From Prochlorococcus sp. AG-402-K10 (lineage in GTDB: Bacteria; Cyanobacteriota; Cyanobacteriia; PCC-6307; Cyanobiaceae): a stretch of 64,000 nucleotides of DNA. A program made the translations under genes and the position numbers. The DNA lies in NCBI GenBank assembly GCA_003216835.1, contig QCIF01000004.1:62001-126000 (forward strand), given 5' to 3'. A model generated the notes under the pieces. The model was not told the origin of the DNA and made no database searches. It saw only the letters and a program-made list of their open reading frames with translations. Below, in pieces: positions 39,333 to 48,714 of the stretch. Position 1 is the stretch's first letter; the number at the start of each line of letters is the position of its first letter.

Positions 39333-39557
39333 ATGGACAGAACGCAACAAATAAAAGAAGCTCATCCTTGGCTCAGCTACGACGAAGCAGTAAAGGTTCT
39401 TCTTTATCATCATCAGGGTTCAATATGGATAAAGAAACTCGAAAGAGAAACACTTGAGAGGTCGATGGAAGCATTCACAAAGCTCGTTAAATCAAAGAGT
39501 AAGAAAGCTCTTGAACCCTTCGTAGAGTACGTTCTAAACGTTTACTCCAAGACATAA
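39333..39557 (+). CDS. Small hypothetical protein
   Basis: 74 aa; MDRTQQIKEAHPWLSYDEAVKVLLYHHQGSIW. Confidence 0.6.
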   Translation: MDRTQQIKEAHPWLSYDEAVKVLLYHHQGSIWIKKLERETLERSMEAFTKLVKSKSKKALEPFVEYVLNVYSKT

Positions 39558-39815
39558 ATTGACTTTATATAGTACGAGTCAATTTAATAACCTCTCTGGT
39601 AGTTGGAATTTCTGGAGGGGTTTCTTGTTTTAAGCAGGTAGTTGATTTGAAATTGGGATAATTTTAACTCTTCTAATTTTTGATACTAATTGGACTGCTT
39701 CCATATAAGTTGCGTAGAAGCCAAGTGCCAGATAAACAATAAACTTAAGCATTTAATAAATTCTTCTATATATATAAAAACGAATCTATGCCAACAAGCA
39801 ATAGGGTTTAAATTA

Positions 39816-39860
39816 GATTGAAAGTCGATCTAACATAGAGGGGTAAAACCCTCTTTTTTT
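39816..39860 (+). terminator. TTGAAAGTCGATC motif plus intrinsic terminator unit
   Basis: GATTGAAAGTCGATCTAACATAGAGGGGTAAAACCCTCTTTTTTT. Confidence 0.65.
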
Positions 39861-39949
39861 TCTTTGTTCACGAGATTATTATCTAGTAGCCTTATATACA
39901 ATAGAGGTTTCTTAAAAAAAATAAGATTGAATTAAATCTAAGTAAAATA

Positions 39950-40171
39950 ATGCCTAAAAATCCCTTTCAACTTGGATGGAATAAAGGTTGGGATTTTCTC
40001 TTATTTCTTGAGGGAGGAACTCCTAAAATTGAAGCGAGTGGATTTGGCATTACGATGACAACGGATATTAAGAAAGGAGAATCCCCTTCACAAACAGCAG
40101 ATAGATTAGTTTTTAAAGAACAACGAAATCGCAAATCAATCTACTATTCTTGGCTTAAATCAATAAGTTAA
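39950..40171 (+). CDS. Small hypothetical protein
   Basis: 73 aa ORF. Confidence 0.5.
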   Translation: MPKNPFQLGWNKGWDFLLFLEGGTPKIEASGFGITMTTDIKKGESPSQTADRLVFKEQRNRKSIYYSWLKSIS

Positions 40172-40255
40172 AAAGCAGTAAAAAAATACAGATCCAGAAT
40201 TTGTCATTGCTATATGTTTGATTCCTTTGCTTGGAAGAATAAGCCTAGATTGATT

Positions 40256-40597
40256 TAATTAAATACTTACTACTTGCACCACTCCTGTTGATGTGTGTTC
40301 CTCTTGGGATTTAATCTATTAAGTAGTGTCTGATACGCTATAAGAAAAGCTAATCATAGTTATAGTTTTTGCATATTAAATAGATTATTTATTCGTATAG
40401 CTTGTAACCAGAAACAAGGATAAAGATAATTAACTTGTAAGTAACTTCTATTTAAGATTATGCACCCTATCTCAGAAGAACTTTATAAGAAATTAGTAGA
40501 GGGTTCTAAAAAATGAAAAGGAGAAATAAGCTATTGGTTGCTTTTCTAGCTTTTGATATAGGAGTGAATTTATCCCATCTTTACGTCTTCACTTAAT
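40256..40597 (+). repeat. Duplicated cassette copy B (candidate ncRNA plus two micro-ORFs)
   Basis: Similarity to 27645-27968; TACTACTTGCACC...AAGTAGTGTCTG; ORFs MHPISEELYKKLVEGSKK and MKRRNKLLVAFLAFDIGVNLSHLYVFT. Confidence 0.75.
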
Positions 40598-40732
40598 TCT
40601 CAAATTTACATTAGATTAAATCATTTTTTAATTTGATCTTATTTAATTTTTAATTAATCCTTAAACCTGCTTATTTAATTTAAATGTGCTTCTTTAAGCT
40701 TCCCCACACAGATATCTTAAAGAAGTAAGCTT

Positions 40733-40821
40733 ATGCAAACAGATCAGAAGGCTTTATTTCGGATAGCGGTTGCAATTAACATACTTATGTTGCTGGTAAT
40801 AATATATCTGGCTTCAACTTA
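40733..40821 (+). CDS. Small TM peptide
   Basis: MQTDQKALFRIAVAINILMLLVIIYLAST. Confidence 0.45.
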
Positions 40822-40849
40822 ATTACTATTTATAGTTCTTTTGACAAAA

Positions 40850-41195
40850 TAGATGCGGTTTCGTTGTGCATTGGACGACCGTCTCCTCTTAATTACCTCT
40901 TTGATCTCTTACTCACTTATATTTCTACAGAAATTTGTGAGGTTATAATTTAACTATGTAGAACGGTCGAATATACCCCATACCACCTTTCACTTTCCTA
41001 AATAGGAACTTTGATGGATAATAAATTTATATCTGAACGAGTTATTCTAACTTAATTCGAACTTGAAACTTTCGCCGAGATCCCATGGTAAAACAGGAAC
41101 CTAGCTACTGGCTAATGAACCATGAGCATTGAGTTATTGCAAGTGGTTTCAAAGACACCCAAAAAAATGTTCACGAAATGTTCACGATTTTTTAA
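40850..41195 (+). repeat. att scar plus upstream block (class 2 arm)
   Basis: Same roughly 350-bp block as 45727-46083; arm AAAAAATGTTCACGAAATGTTCACGATTTTTT. Confidence 0.85.
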
Positions 41196-41395
41196 TGGCT
41201 TCACCTTCGAGTTGGGAATTCTATAAAGAAGATCAAACAAAGATTTTATGGGTCCATATTTGTGCCCAAGATTTAACAGGAGTAGCTATTTCAATTAATA
41301 AATGGTGGAAGACAAGATATCCAGAATACAAAATGCGAGTAGTTTCTAAAAAAGAGTTTGAACAAGTAAAAATACAAGAGCAGAAAAAGCAGTAA
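41195..41395 (+). CDS. Small hypothetical protein
   Basis: MASPSSWEFYKEDQTKILWVHICAQDLTGVAISINKWWKTRYPEYKMRVV. Confidence 0.55.
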   Translation: MASPSSWEFYKEDQTKILWVHICAQDLTGVAISINKWWKTRYPEYKMRVVSKKEFEQVKIQEQKKQ

Positions 41396-41474
41396 GAAAA
41401 TTAATCTTTGGTAAATTTTGATGCTGAATATTTTATTTATGCAGCTAATATAATTTCAGTACATTGATCAATAA

Positions 41475-41630
41475 ATGAATTCCGCATTTTCAAAAGTTTC
41501 AAATTTGAAAGTTAACAGGGTTTCTAAAATAGCCATTACTCTCGCATCATCAACTTTCTTCTTATACGCATTAGGTCAAGCACCAATTTTTAAAAATATT
41601 CTTGCAGGTGCTTTCTCTTGTTCTGGCTAA
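41475..41630 (+). CDS. Small TM protein
   Basis: MNSAFSKVSNLKVNRVSKIAITLASSTFFLYALGQAPIFKNILAGAFSCSG. Confidence 0.5.
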   Translation: MNSAFSKVSNLKVNRVSKIAITLASSTFFLYALGQAPIFKNILAGAFSCSG

Positions 41631-41674
41631 AATAAATTCGCATTTTAGGCAAAGCAAAGTTCTAAAATAGAGAA

Positions 41675-41719
41675 TGATTGACAGTCGATCTAACATGGAG
41701 GGATAAAACCCTCTTTTTT
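41675..41719 (+). terminator. TTGACAGTCGATC motif plus intrinsic terminator unit
   Basis: GATTGACAGTCGATCTAACATGGAGGGATAAAACCCTCTTTTTT. Confidence 0.7.
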
Positions 41720-41898
41720 AATGATTAATGAGAAGCAAAAGTATTCGAACCTGCGACCTAGTGCTCCAAAAACACTGCACACCCAATTAGCATTACTAGG
41801 TTTTAAGCTATAACTTATTTCTTGCGTAGTATTTCTCAGCTTATCTAGTCAAATCTATGCAAAAATTTTACCGTAATTTGACCTAATATTTACTTTTA

Positions 41899-43482
41899 TT
41901 ATCTATACCGTCTTCCTTTTTGTAAATCTGTCCAGTCACATGTGTAACCTTTAGATGATGGGAGCTTTTGGCTCCAAGTTTTTGGGCTTATTTGAGAAGT
42001 CTCCCTGACAATAGTAAAACCACTTTGCTGATTAATCTTTCCGATACGCAACTTTTGTTTGATGTGATGATTTGGCATTATTTGAATAGACCCTTGTGGT
42101 GCATTAAATCTAATTCCAACAAGAGCTTTTCTGACTTCTGCAGGAACAAATGTATTGGCTTTTTCTACTCCTTTTTTCCATAGGTAAACCATGTTATATG
42201 CTGACTCTTGAGGATCAGTAACAAGACGATCAGACCCATATCTTTTTTTAAAATTACTTACAAATTTTCTAGAGGCTGAAGTATTAATATTCTGCATATA
42301 GTTCCATGCAGCATAGTGTCCTTTGATTGATTGATTCCCAATAAGATTAGATAATACAGTGATTTCTTCTTCAGTAATTGAGTAATTCATGACATAGTAT
42401 CCATTACTCGTAGTTAAGTCTCTATCCCTAAGTTGTTGAAAAAAACTAATAAGTTGGTTCCCATTGAGGGTATTTATTATTACTCCCCCATTAGGTAATG
42501 TTTTCTTGATTTTAGAAATGATAGGAGCAACCTCCGTATTACCTAGTGGTAAATAATCCTCACCTACAACTTTTCCACCTATTTTCTTAAGGTGATTTTT
42601 TGTAATAGTATTTACCACTCGCGGGAATATATAATCTGAGCCAACTAAGTAAAAGGGCTTTCCTGCAGCAGGAGAATCCCTAAACATAAACTCTGCTGCT
42701 GGTACAGCTTGTTGATTGGGTGTGGCACCAGTGTAGAAAATATTTTTAGAGCATTCTTGACCTTCATAAACTATTGGATAAAAAAGCAATGAATTCCTTG
42801 ATTCAAATACTGGTAGCATGGCTTTCCTGCTTGCGGATGTCCAACCACCAAATACAACAGGGACTCCATCAAAATCTATAAGACTTTTAGACTTTTTAGC
42901 AAAAGTTGGCCAATCAGACTTACCATCTTCGATTATGTATTCAATTTTATATTTTTTATCACCAACTTTCACTCCGCCAGACTCATTTATTTCTGCAATA
43001 GCCATCTTTTCGACATCAACAAGAGTGGACTCCGAGATTGCCATTGTCCCACTTAATGAATGTAAAATACCTACGGTTACCCAATCATCAAATATTGGAT
43101 CTTTTTGAGTTTGGTGTTTCTTCTTATTTCTGATTTTTAAATTTTCATTATTTTTATATTCATTTTTCAAATCCTCGTTATCAACTTTGAATTGATTTGT
43201 TTTATCGCTACTAATAAAAAGAATTAATAAAAAAACTAGTGGAATAACAAAAAATAAATTACTTTTTTTTAGATCTTTAGTCTTTAAGTTTTGCCATGAA
43301 AGATTTTTAAAGGATGATATAAAGCTTTTGATTTTGAGGTAATTATTATTTTCTAGATAATTAACGGTGCCACAGAAATCACATTTAATGTGATCAGAAG
43401 ATCTATCCCATTGGATTGGTGCTCCACAGTTTATGCATTTATATGGGACATTTCTTCTCACAATAAATTTAAATTTTTTCAA
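41899..43482 (-). CDS. Zinc-ribbon/TM/UrtA-like periplasmic-binding fusion protein
   Basis: CINCGAPIQWDRSSDHIKCDFCG, TM LFFVIPLVFLLILFISS, then VTVGILHSLSGTMAISESTLVDVEKMAIAEINESGGV... Confidence 0.85.
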   Translation of the reverse strand: MKKFKFIVRRNVPYKCINCGAPIQWDRSSDHIKCDFCGTVNYLENNNYLKIKSFISSFKNLSWQNLKTKDLKKSNLFFVIPLVFLLILFISSDKTNQFKVDNEDLKNEYKNNENLKIRNKKKHQTQKDPIFDDWVTVGILHSLSGTMAISESTLVDVEKMAIAEINESGGVKVGDKKYKIEYIIEDGKSDWPTFAKKSKSLIDFDGVPVVFGGWTSASRKAMLPVFESRNSLLFYPIVYEGQECSKNIFYTGATPNQQAVPAAEFMFRDSPAAGKPFYLVGSDYIFPRVVNTITKNHLKKIGGKVVGEDYLPLGNTEVAPIISKIKKTLPNGGVIINTLNGNQLISFFQQLRDRDLTTSNGYYVMNYSITEEEITVLSNLIGNQSIKGHYAAWNYMQNINTSASRKFVSNFKKRYGSDRLVTDPQESAYNMVYLWKKGVEKANTFVPAEVRKALVGIRFNAPQGSIQIMPNHHIKQKLRIGKINQQSGFTIVRETSQISPKTWSQKLPSSKGYTCDWTDLQKGRRYR

Positions 43483-43579
43483 AAACTAATTATATTCAGA
43501 AAAATATTAAATTCAAAATTAATTCATAACATTTGACCGTTTTCGCTACGGTCATTTTTAAACAATAACTGTCTTCTCC

Positions 43580-43703
43580 AATGAAAAGTGAGCGCGACTA
43601 GCTATTACTGGGATCTCAAGGATTCGAGATTTTTTACCCAAACTTTACCCAAACTTTTAGCGATTGACAGTCGATCTAACATAGAGGGATAAAACCATCT
43701 TTA
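43580..43703 (+). repeat. Partial att scar (class 1 arm) plus TTGACAGTCGATC unit
   Basis: AATGAAAAGTGAGCGCGACTAGCTATTACTGGGATCTCAAGGATTCGAGATTTTTTACCCAAACTTTACCCAAACTTTTAGCGATTGACAGTCGATCTAACATAGAGGGATAAAACC. Confidence 0.85.
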
Positions 43704-43817
43704 TATATTATTTATATTGAGAAAAAAAGAAATACAAACTTTAAGAAGTCGACTCTGAAGGAAAATTTATTTTGAGATTACTGGTAAATTATCAAAAGCA
43801 ACTTAACAATTAATTCT

Positions 43818-44360
43818 TTGACTGAAATTCATAGAAAGACATTACTAAATCTTATAAAAGAAAGAGCATACAAGAAAGGTAAATTTACCTTATCTTCTGG
43901 TAAAGAATCAGAGCATTACATTAACTGTAAACCTGTTAGTTTATCCTGTGAGGGAAATGCACTTATATCCCATTTGATGCTTGAACATATAGAAGATAAA
44001 TCTGCAGCAGTTGGTGGACTTACACTAGGTGCTGATCCTTTAGTTTGTGGTATCGCACAGAAAGCATACTACTCAAATAAACATATTGATGCTTTGATCA
44101 TAAGAAAGAATCCGAAAGGATATGGAACAAAAGAAGTTATTGAAGGTAATAAGCCACCTAAAGGATCTATCGTTACAGTATTAGAAGATGTAACTACAAC
44201 AGGTAGTAGTGCCATCAAAGCCGTAAATGTTTTACGTGATGCAGGTTACATTGTGAATCGTGTTGTTGCAATCGTTGATAGAATAGAGGATCAAATTGTA
44301 TGGAAAAATAACAAGATAGAATTTATTTCTCTATACAAATTAGAGGATATTATTGAATGA
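43818..44360 (+). CDS. pyrE: Orotate phosphoribosyltransferase
   Basis: FTLSSGKESEHYINCKPVSLSCEG; VTVLEDVTTTGSSAIKAVNVLRDAGY (PRPP motif). Confidence 0.92.
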   Translation: MTEIHRKTLLNLIKERAYKKGKFTLSSGKESEHYINCKPVSLSCEGNALISHLMLEHIEDKSAAVGGLTLGADPLVCGIAQKAYYSNKHIDALIIRKNPKGYGTKEVIEGNKPPKGSIVTVLEDVTTTGSSAIKAVNVLRDAGYIVNRVVAIVDRIEDQIVWKNNKIEFISLYKLEDIIE

Positions 44361-44405
44361 ACTTTTGGCAATTTACACCTCTAATAATTATTGACAGTCG
44401 ATCTA

Positions 44406-45663
44406 ACAATGAGAAAATATTTTCAAAATAAGTGTCTTGTCTTTTTATCAGCATTCTTTACGTTTCTTTCTCCTATAGAATTAAAAGCATCTCTTAGCTT
44501 ACCAAGTTGTGGCTGGAATAATTATTCCGTAGATCGTATAAACAAAGTAGCTCTACCTGGAGTAGTCATAATTAAGCATAAATAAGGGATTCGGTAGTGG
44601 ATTTGTTATCAGTCATAGTCGAAATAAAACATATATTCTTACTAATCATCATGTTGTTGATCTTTTAAGGAATGTAAAAGTACTTTGGCCTGATGGTACA
44701 GAACATAGAGCTCAAGTTCTTTTTTCTGCTACAAACAGTCTTTTTGCTGATCCAATTAAAGACTTAACTTTATTAGTTATTCAGGAAAAAAAAGGTAAAC
44801 CTTTACCTCTTCAAACAAAGAATCTATCAATAGGTAGTGACGTTGTTGCTATTGGATCACCAAAAGGATTCCGCTTTACAGTTACAAAAGGGATAATAAG
44901 TAGCCTTAGAGATCAGGGAAGAATTGTACAAACTGATGTTGCTCTTAATCCTGGCAATTCTGGTGGACCACTTCTAGATAAAAGAGGCTGTGTAGTAGGA
45001 GTCAATACAAGTTCTCGTTTAGACAGTATTGGCTTAAACTTTGCAGTTTCAAGTAATAGGATAAAAGAGTTTCTTAATGAATACCTTGTCTTCAATAAAG
45101 AGCTTCAAAAATCGAAAGACTCTCGGTTAATAGGACGAAATCATTTCCCATCCTCTTGGGATCTCTTAGATTCGGGACCATCAGCATTAAAAAATCGTGG
45201 CCAACTTGATTCAATTGATAAAGTAAGTACCAAGATTAGATTTACAAGTTCGCTAAGAGAAGCATGTCGTCGGTGGGAAAAGTCTTATAAAAATGCAGAC
45301 GCTAGTGACGAGGCATATGACAAAATAGCAGACCCAGCTTTTAATGATTACATAAAAGGTTTAATTACTGAAGATGAGTATATGTCTAGAACAAAAATGG
45401 CAGGCGATATACAACGGCTTGACAGACAACGGGAATTTGCAAACTCTCTTGAGGTTTTAAGACAAGTTGGGCATGATGATTGGTATATTTACTCTCGATT
45501 TGACGTGTACGGAGTCCGGGATTTGCTGCGGAAAATGGCTATCGAAAATAAACTAGGAATTCCGCAAACTGATATTGCTGAATCTGTTCAGGATAGGTAT
45601 TCCGCAGCATCCGTATTCCTAGCTGCTGATGATATATGTAGTGATTATGGCTATGGAAAATGA
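44406..45663 (+). pseudogene. Deg/HtrA-type serine protease interrupted by a single frameshift near 44583
   Basis: Frame 3 ...VALPGVVIIKHK* then frame 1 GFGSGFVISHSRNKTYILTNHHVVDLL...NPGNSGGPLLDKRGCVVGVN... open to 45663. Confidence 0.8.
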
Positions 45664-45726
45664 TATTTCAGAAAAAGTTTATGCTGATTAAATTGTTCCA
45701 ATTATTAGCTGATCTAAATTACAAAA

Positions 45727-46083
45727 AGATTAGGAGATGGATGCGGATTCCGTTGGGAATTGGACGGCAGTCTCCTCCTAATTACCTATTTGCATTTCTT
45801 ACCCACTTATATTTCTATAGACATTTATGAGATCGAATATATACGTACATGCAAGGACGATTGACCCCATACCACCCGTTACTTTCCTAAATAGGGACTT
45901 TGATGGATAATGAATTTATATCTGAACGAGTTATTCTAACTTGATTCGAACCTGAAATTTTCGCCGAGATCCCTTGATATGACTGACGTTAACTACTGGC
46001 TAATGAAAAGCGAGCCGGACTAGCTATAATTGGGATATCAAGGATTCATCCTTTTTTATCCAAACTTTATCCAAACTTTTACC
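45727..46083 (+). repeat. Left end of resident element: upstream block plus attL with truncated EVE start (MTDVNYWLMKSEPD*) and arm repeats
   Basis: ATGACTGACGTTAACTACTGGCTAATGAAAAGCGAGCCGGACTAG at 45979-46023; TTATCCAAACTTTATCCAAACTTTT at 46055-46079. Confidence 0.85.
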
Positions 46084-47664
46084 ATGCCACAAATGGCAGA
46101 AAAAGCCAAAGTTCTCAACGGGAGAGGAACAGTATTTTGCTACTCAACGGGAACCCAAGCAGGAAAATATTTTTATAGAGAACTAAAAGAAGGTACAAAG
46201 CTTTATAGAACAAAGCTAATAGAAGGAGCAGCGAATCTAGAACAAGCTAAAGAGATGGCTATGGAAGTAGCTCTTGAAATGAGAGAGTCAGAACCACATC
46301 ACAGATCAAGCGATTTAACTTTGAAGCAAAAAGATGATGGTCTTTCATTACTTGAAAGAGAAGAGAAACTTGTAAGGAAAAAGGAAAGACTAGCTAGAGC
46401 AGAGAAGCAAAGAAACAACCCCAAGATGACCATAGAGAAAGCTCTTGAGGATTGGCTAGAAGGCATTAAGAAGAGAGTTGATGCGGGTGCTTTAGAACAG
46501 TCATCTTATGAGTTCAAAGGGTTCTGTATGCGTCATGTGATGAACTATTTAAAAGAGAAGAAAGTCACAATAACTGCTCAAATAAACGAGTCAACATTTG
46601 ATGATTATGTTTCATTCAGACTAGGACAAACAGCAAGAAGGATACCAGTCCAGAAAGAACTTCAAACACTTGGAGAGTTTATTAAAAGCTACCTAGTTAA
46701 ACATAGATATATCCCTGCTCGTCTTTGGTTAGATGGACAATTCCTCCCAAAGATCGAAATAAGACAAACCGATAGAGATGCAAACCCCGCAATCAATTCT
46801 GAAGACTGGAACACAATCATTACTCATATAAGAACAACTTGGAGAAAGGATGCTTATAAGATCAAAACACTAATGAATCACGGGACTCTATGTGAAAGAA
46901 AACCTGAGCAGAAAAATATATGGTATAGAAACATGTTCTGGCATTGGGTATTAGTTGCAAAGAATAGCGGTATGTCTCCTGAAGAAATCTGCAAGCTTAA
47001 ATGGAAGAATATTGAAATTATTGACGTTGGAAGGGTTTCAAATACCAAAGCTCAGGAAGAATGGGAGCAAGTAATGGGCGAAGCACAAGAAGAAGGAATT
47101 GACCTAGATATACAAGCACCTGACTTAAAAGACCCCTCAGAATGGGCGGCCAAAGGTACTGAATGGGGTAGAGAAGAGAGACTGATTGCATACATAACAA
47201 CCATGAGAGCGAAAACTCAGGAATACAGAGAGATACCAACTACATTGGGTTCAACGTTCAAGAGATGGAAGGATTTTTTAAGCAATGAGATGAATTACAA
47301 AATAAAAGGAGATGACTACGTTTTCGGCCAAATATTCAACAACTGCAAACAACCAGACCAAAGAAAAATAGGTCAGAATTGGAGATTGATTTGTGATTAT
47401 TTGATGTCTACAGGTAAGCTTCAAGGACACAAATTTAGCGATCGTCCATACACCTTGTATTCAATGCGTTCAACGTTCATAGAGAACCATATCTTGAGAG
47501 GTACTGATGCGTATTTGTTAGCTCGTATATGTGGAAACTCAGTAGCAACAATCATGCAAACCTATGAAAGAATTGACATAAGAAAACGAACAAAAGAGTT
47601 AACTGATATTCCATTTGGAAACAAAAAAGAAACCCCTGAAACTATCAAATTATTTGACGAATAA
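46084..47664 (+). CDS. Tyrosine recombinase / phage-type integrase
   Basis: NSGMSPEEICKLKWKNIEI; YTLYSMRSTFIENHILRGTDAYLLARICGNSVATIMQTYERID. Confidence 0.85.
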   Translation: MPQMAEKAKVLNGRGTVFCYSTGTQAGKYFYRELKEGTKLYRTKLIEGAANLEQAKEMAMEVALEMRESEPHHRSSDLTLKQKDDGLSLLEREEKLVRKKERLARAEKQRNNPKMTIEKALEDWLEGIKKRVDAGALEQSSYEFKGFCMRHVMNYLKEKKVTITAQINESTFDDYVSFRLGQTARRIPVQKELQTLGEFIKSYLVKHRYIPARLWLDGQFLPKIEIRQTDRDANPAINSEDWNTIITHIRTTWRKDAYKIKTLMNHGTLCERKPEQKNIWYRNMFWHWVLVAKNSGMSPEEICKLKWKNIEIIDVGRVSNTKAQEEWEQVMGEAQEEGIDLDIQAPDLKDPSEWAAKGTEWGREERLIAYITTMRAKTQEYREIPTTLGSTFKRWKDFLSNEMNYKIKGDDYVFGQIFNNCKQPDQRKIGQNWRLICDYLMSTGKLQGHKFSDRPYTLYSMRSTFIENHILRGTDAYLLARICGNSVATIMQTYERIDIRKRTKELTDIPFGNKKETPETIKLFDE

Positions 47665-47670
47665 ACCACC

Positions 47671-48270
47671 ATGAAACAAACCACAATAACAAGGAATAAC
47701 AACCCTGCTAAAACACCTCAAGGAGCGGCTCAGAAGAGGAATCAAACCCCAAGAAAGACTTTGTCTATAAGAGTCAATTCAAGTGCATATGAGCGACTTA
47801 AAGAGCTATCTGAGAGGGATTCAATGACCCAATGGGAGATGCTAAATCGAATCATCCAAAATGGGATACCTCAAGTCTATGAAGTAGCAACAAGTCAATA
47901 TAAATCTATGACGAATAGTATGGCTGCGTCTAAAAGATACGATTGGAATAAAGAGTTACTCAAAGACAAAACAATAGGGAAGAAATATAAAGGTTCAAAA
48001 GGTAGTTATCAACTAAAACACAAGATATATATAACTGCTTGGAATGACCTTGAATGCTTGAGCAATGAGATCAAGCTATCAAAAGCAAGGATAATACAGA
48101 CCTTAATAGATAAATACAAACCAATGAGCAAGGAAGCTAGAGAGAAAGCAAAAGAATATAAACGATTAAGAAACGAATATAACGAAGAATACAGTTATAC
48201 CCCTATAGAACTAACTGAAGAAGAAAAAACAAAGTATCAAGAAGCTATTAAAAAATACTTTGGTGGGTAA
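47671..48270 (+). CDS. RHH/CopG-type DNA-binding-like protein
   Basis: RKTLSIRVNSSAYERLKELSERDSMTQWEMLNRIIQNGI. Confidence 0.6.
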   Translation: MKQTTITRNNNPAKTPQGAAQKRNQTPRKTLSIRVNSSAYERLKELSERDSMTQWEMLNRIIQNGIPQVYEVATSQYKSMTNSMAASKRYDWNKELLKDKTIGKKYKGSKGSYQLKHKIYITAWNDLECLSNEIKLSKARIIQTLIDKYKPMSKEAREKAKEYKRLRNEYNEEYSYTPIELTEEEKTKYQEAIKKYFGG

Positions 48271-48276
48271 GTAATC

Positions 48277-48490
48277 GTTTCCCTAAGAAAACCCAAGTGA
48301 TTAAATTACATTTCCCTAAGAAAACCCCTTTTAAATAACTATTGTTTCCCTAAGAAAACCCTGCTGAATAGATAACATTTCCCTACAAAACTCTAGTGAT
48401 ATAGATAATGTTTCCCTAAAAAACCATTGCTAAATAATTATTGTTTCCCTAAGAACCCCGTGTTAAATAGATATATTGTTCCCTCTTTCC
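48277..48490 (+). repeat. Seven-copy iteron array, period about 33-34 bp
   Basis: GTTTCCCTAAGAAAACCC-type copies at about 48277, 48310, 48344, 48377, 48410, 48443, 48477. Confidence 0.88.
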
Positions 48491-48714
48491 AACCGCTCGC
48501 TTCGCTCGCTTTTTATTGACTGCTGAAAGCAGCCAAAGGTTTGCTACGTTCAACTATCAAGCAGAAACTACGGACACTATGGGGTGTCCTTCGTTTACTC
48601 GCTTTGCTCGTTAGCTTGATAAAGATATCTAGAGATATATGACCAGATATTCGACACGAATACGATCCGTGTCTTATAGAGATATATATACTGCCATGAC
48701 TAGATAATTTTGAT

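Noticed and set aside
46030-46083. TTG start of the integrase at 46030
   Set aside because: This region is the att/arm-repeat segment shared by scars that lack an integrase; ATG at 46084 is the more likely start
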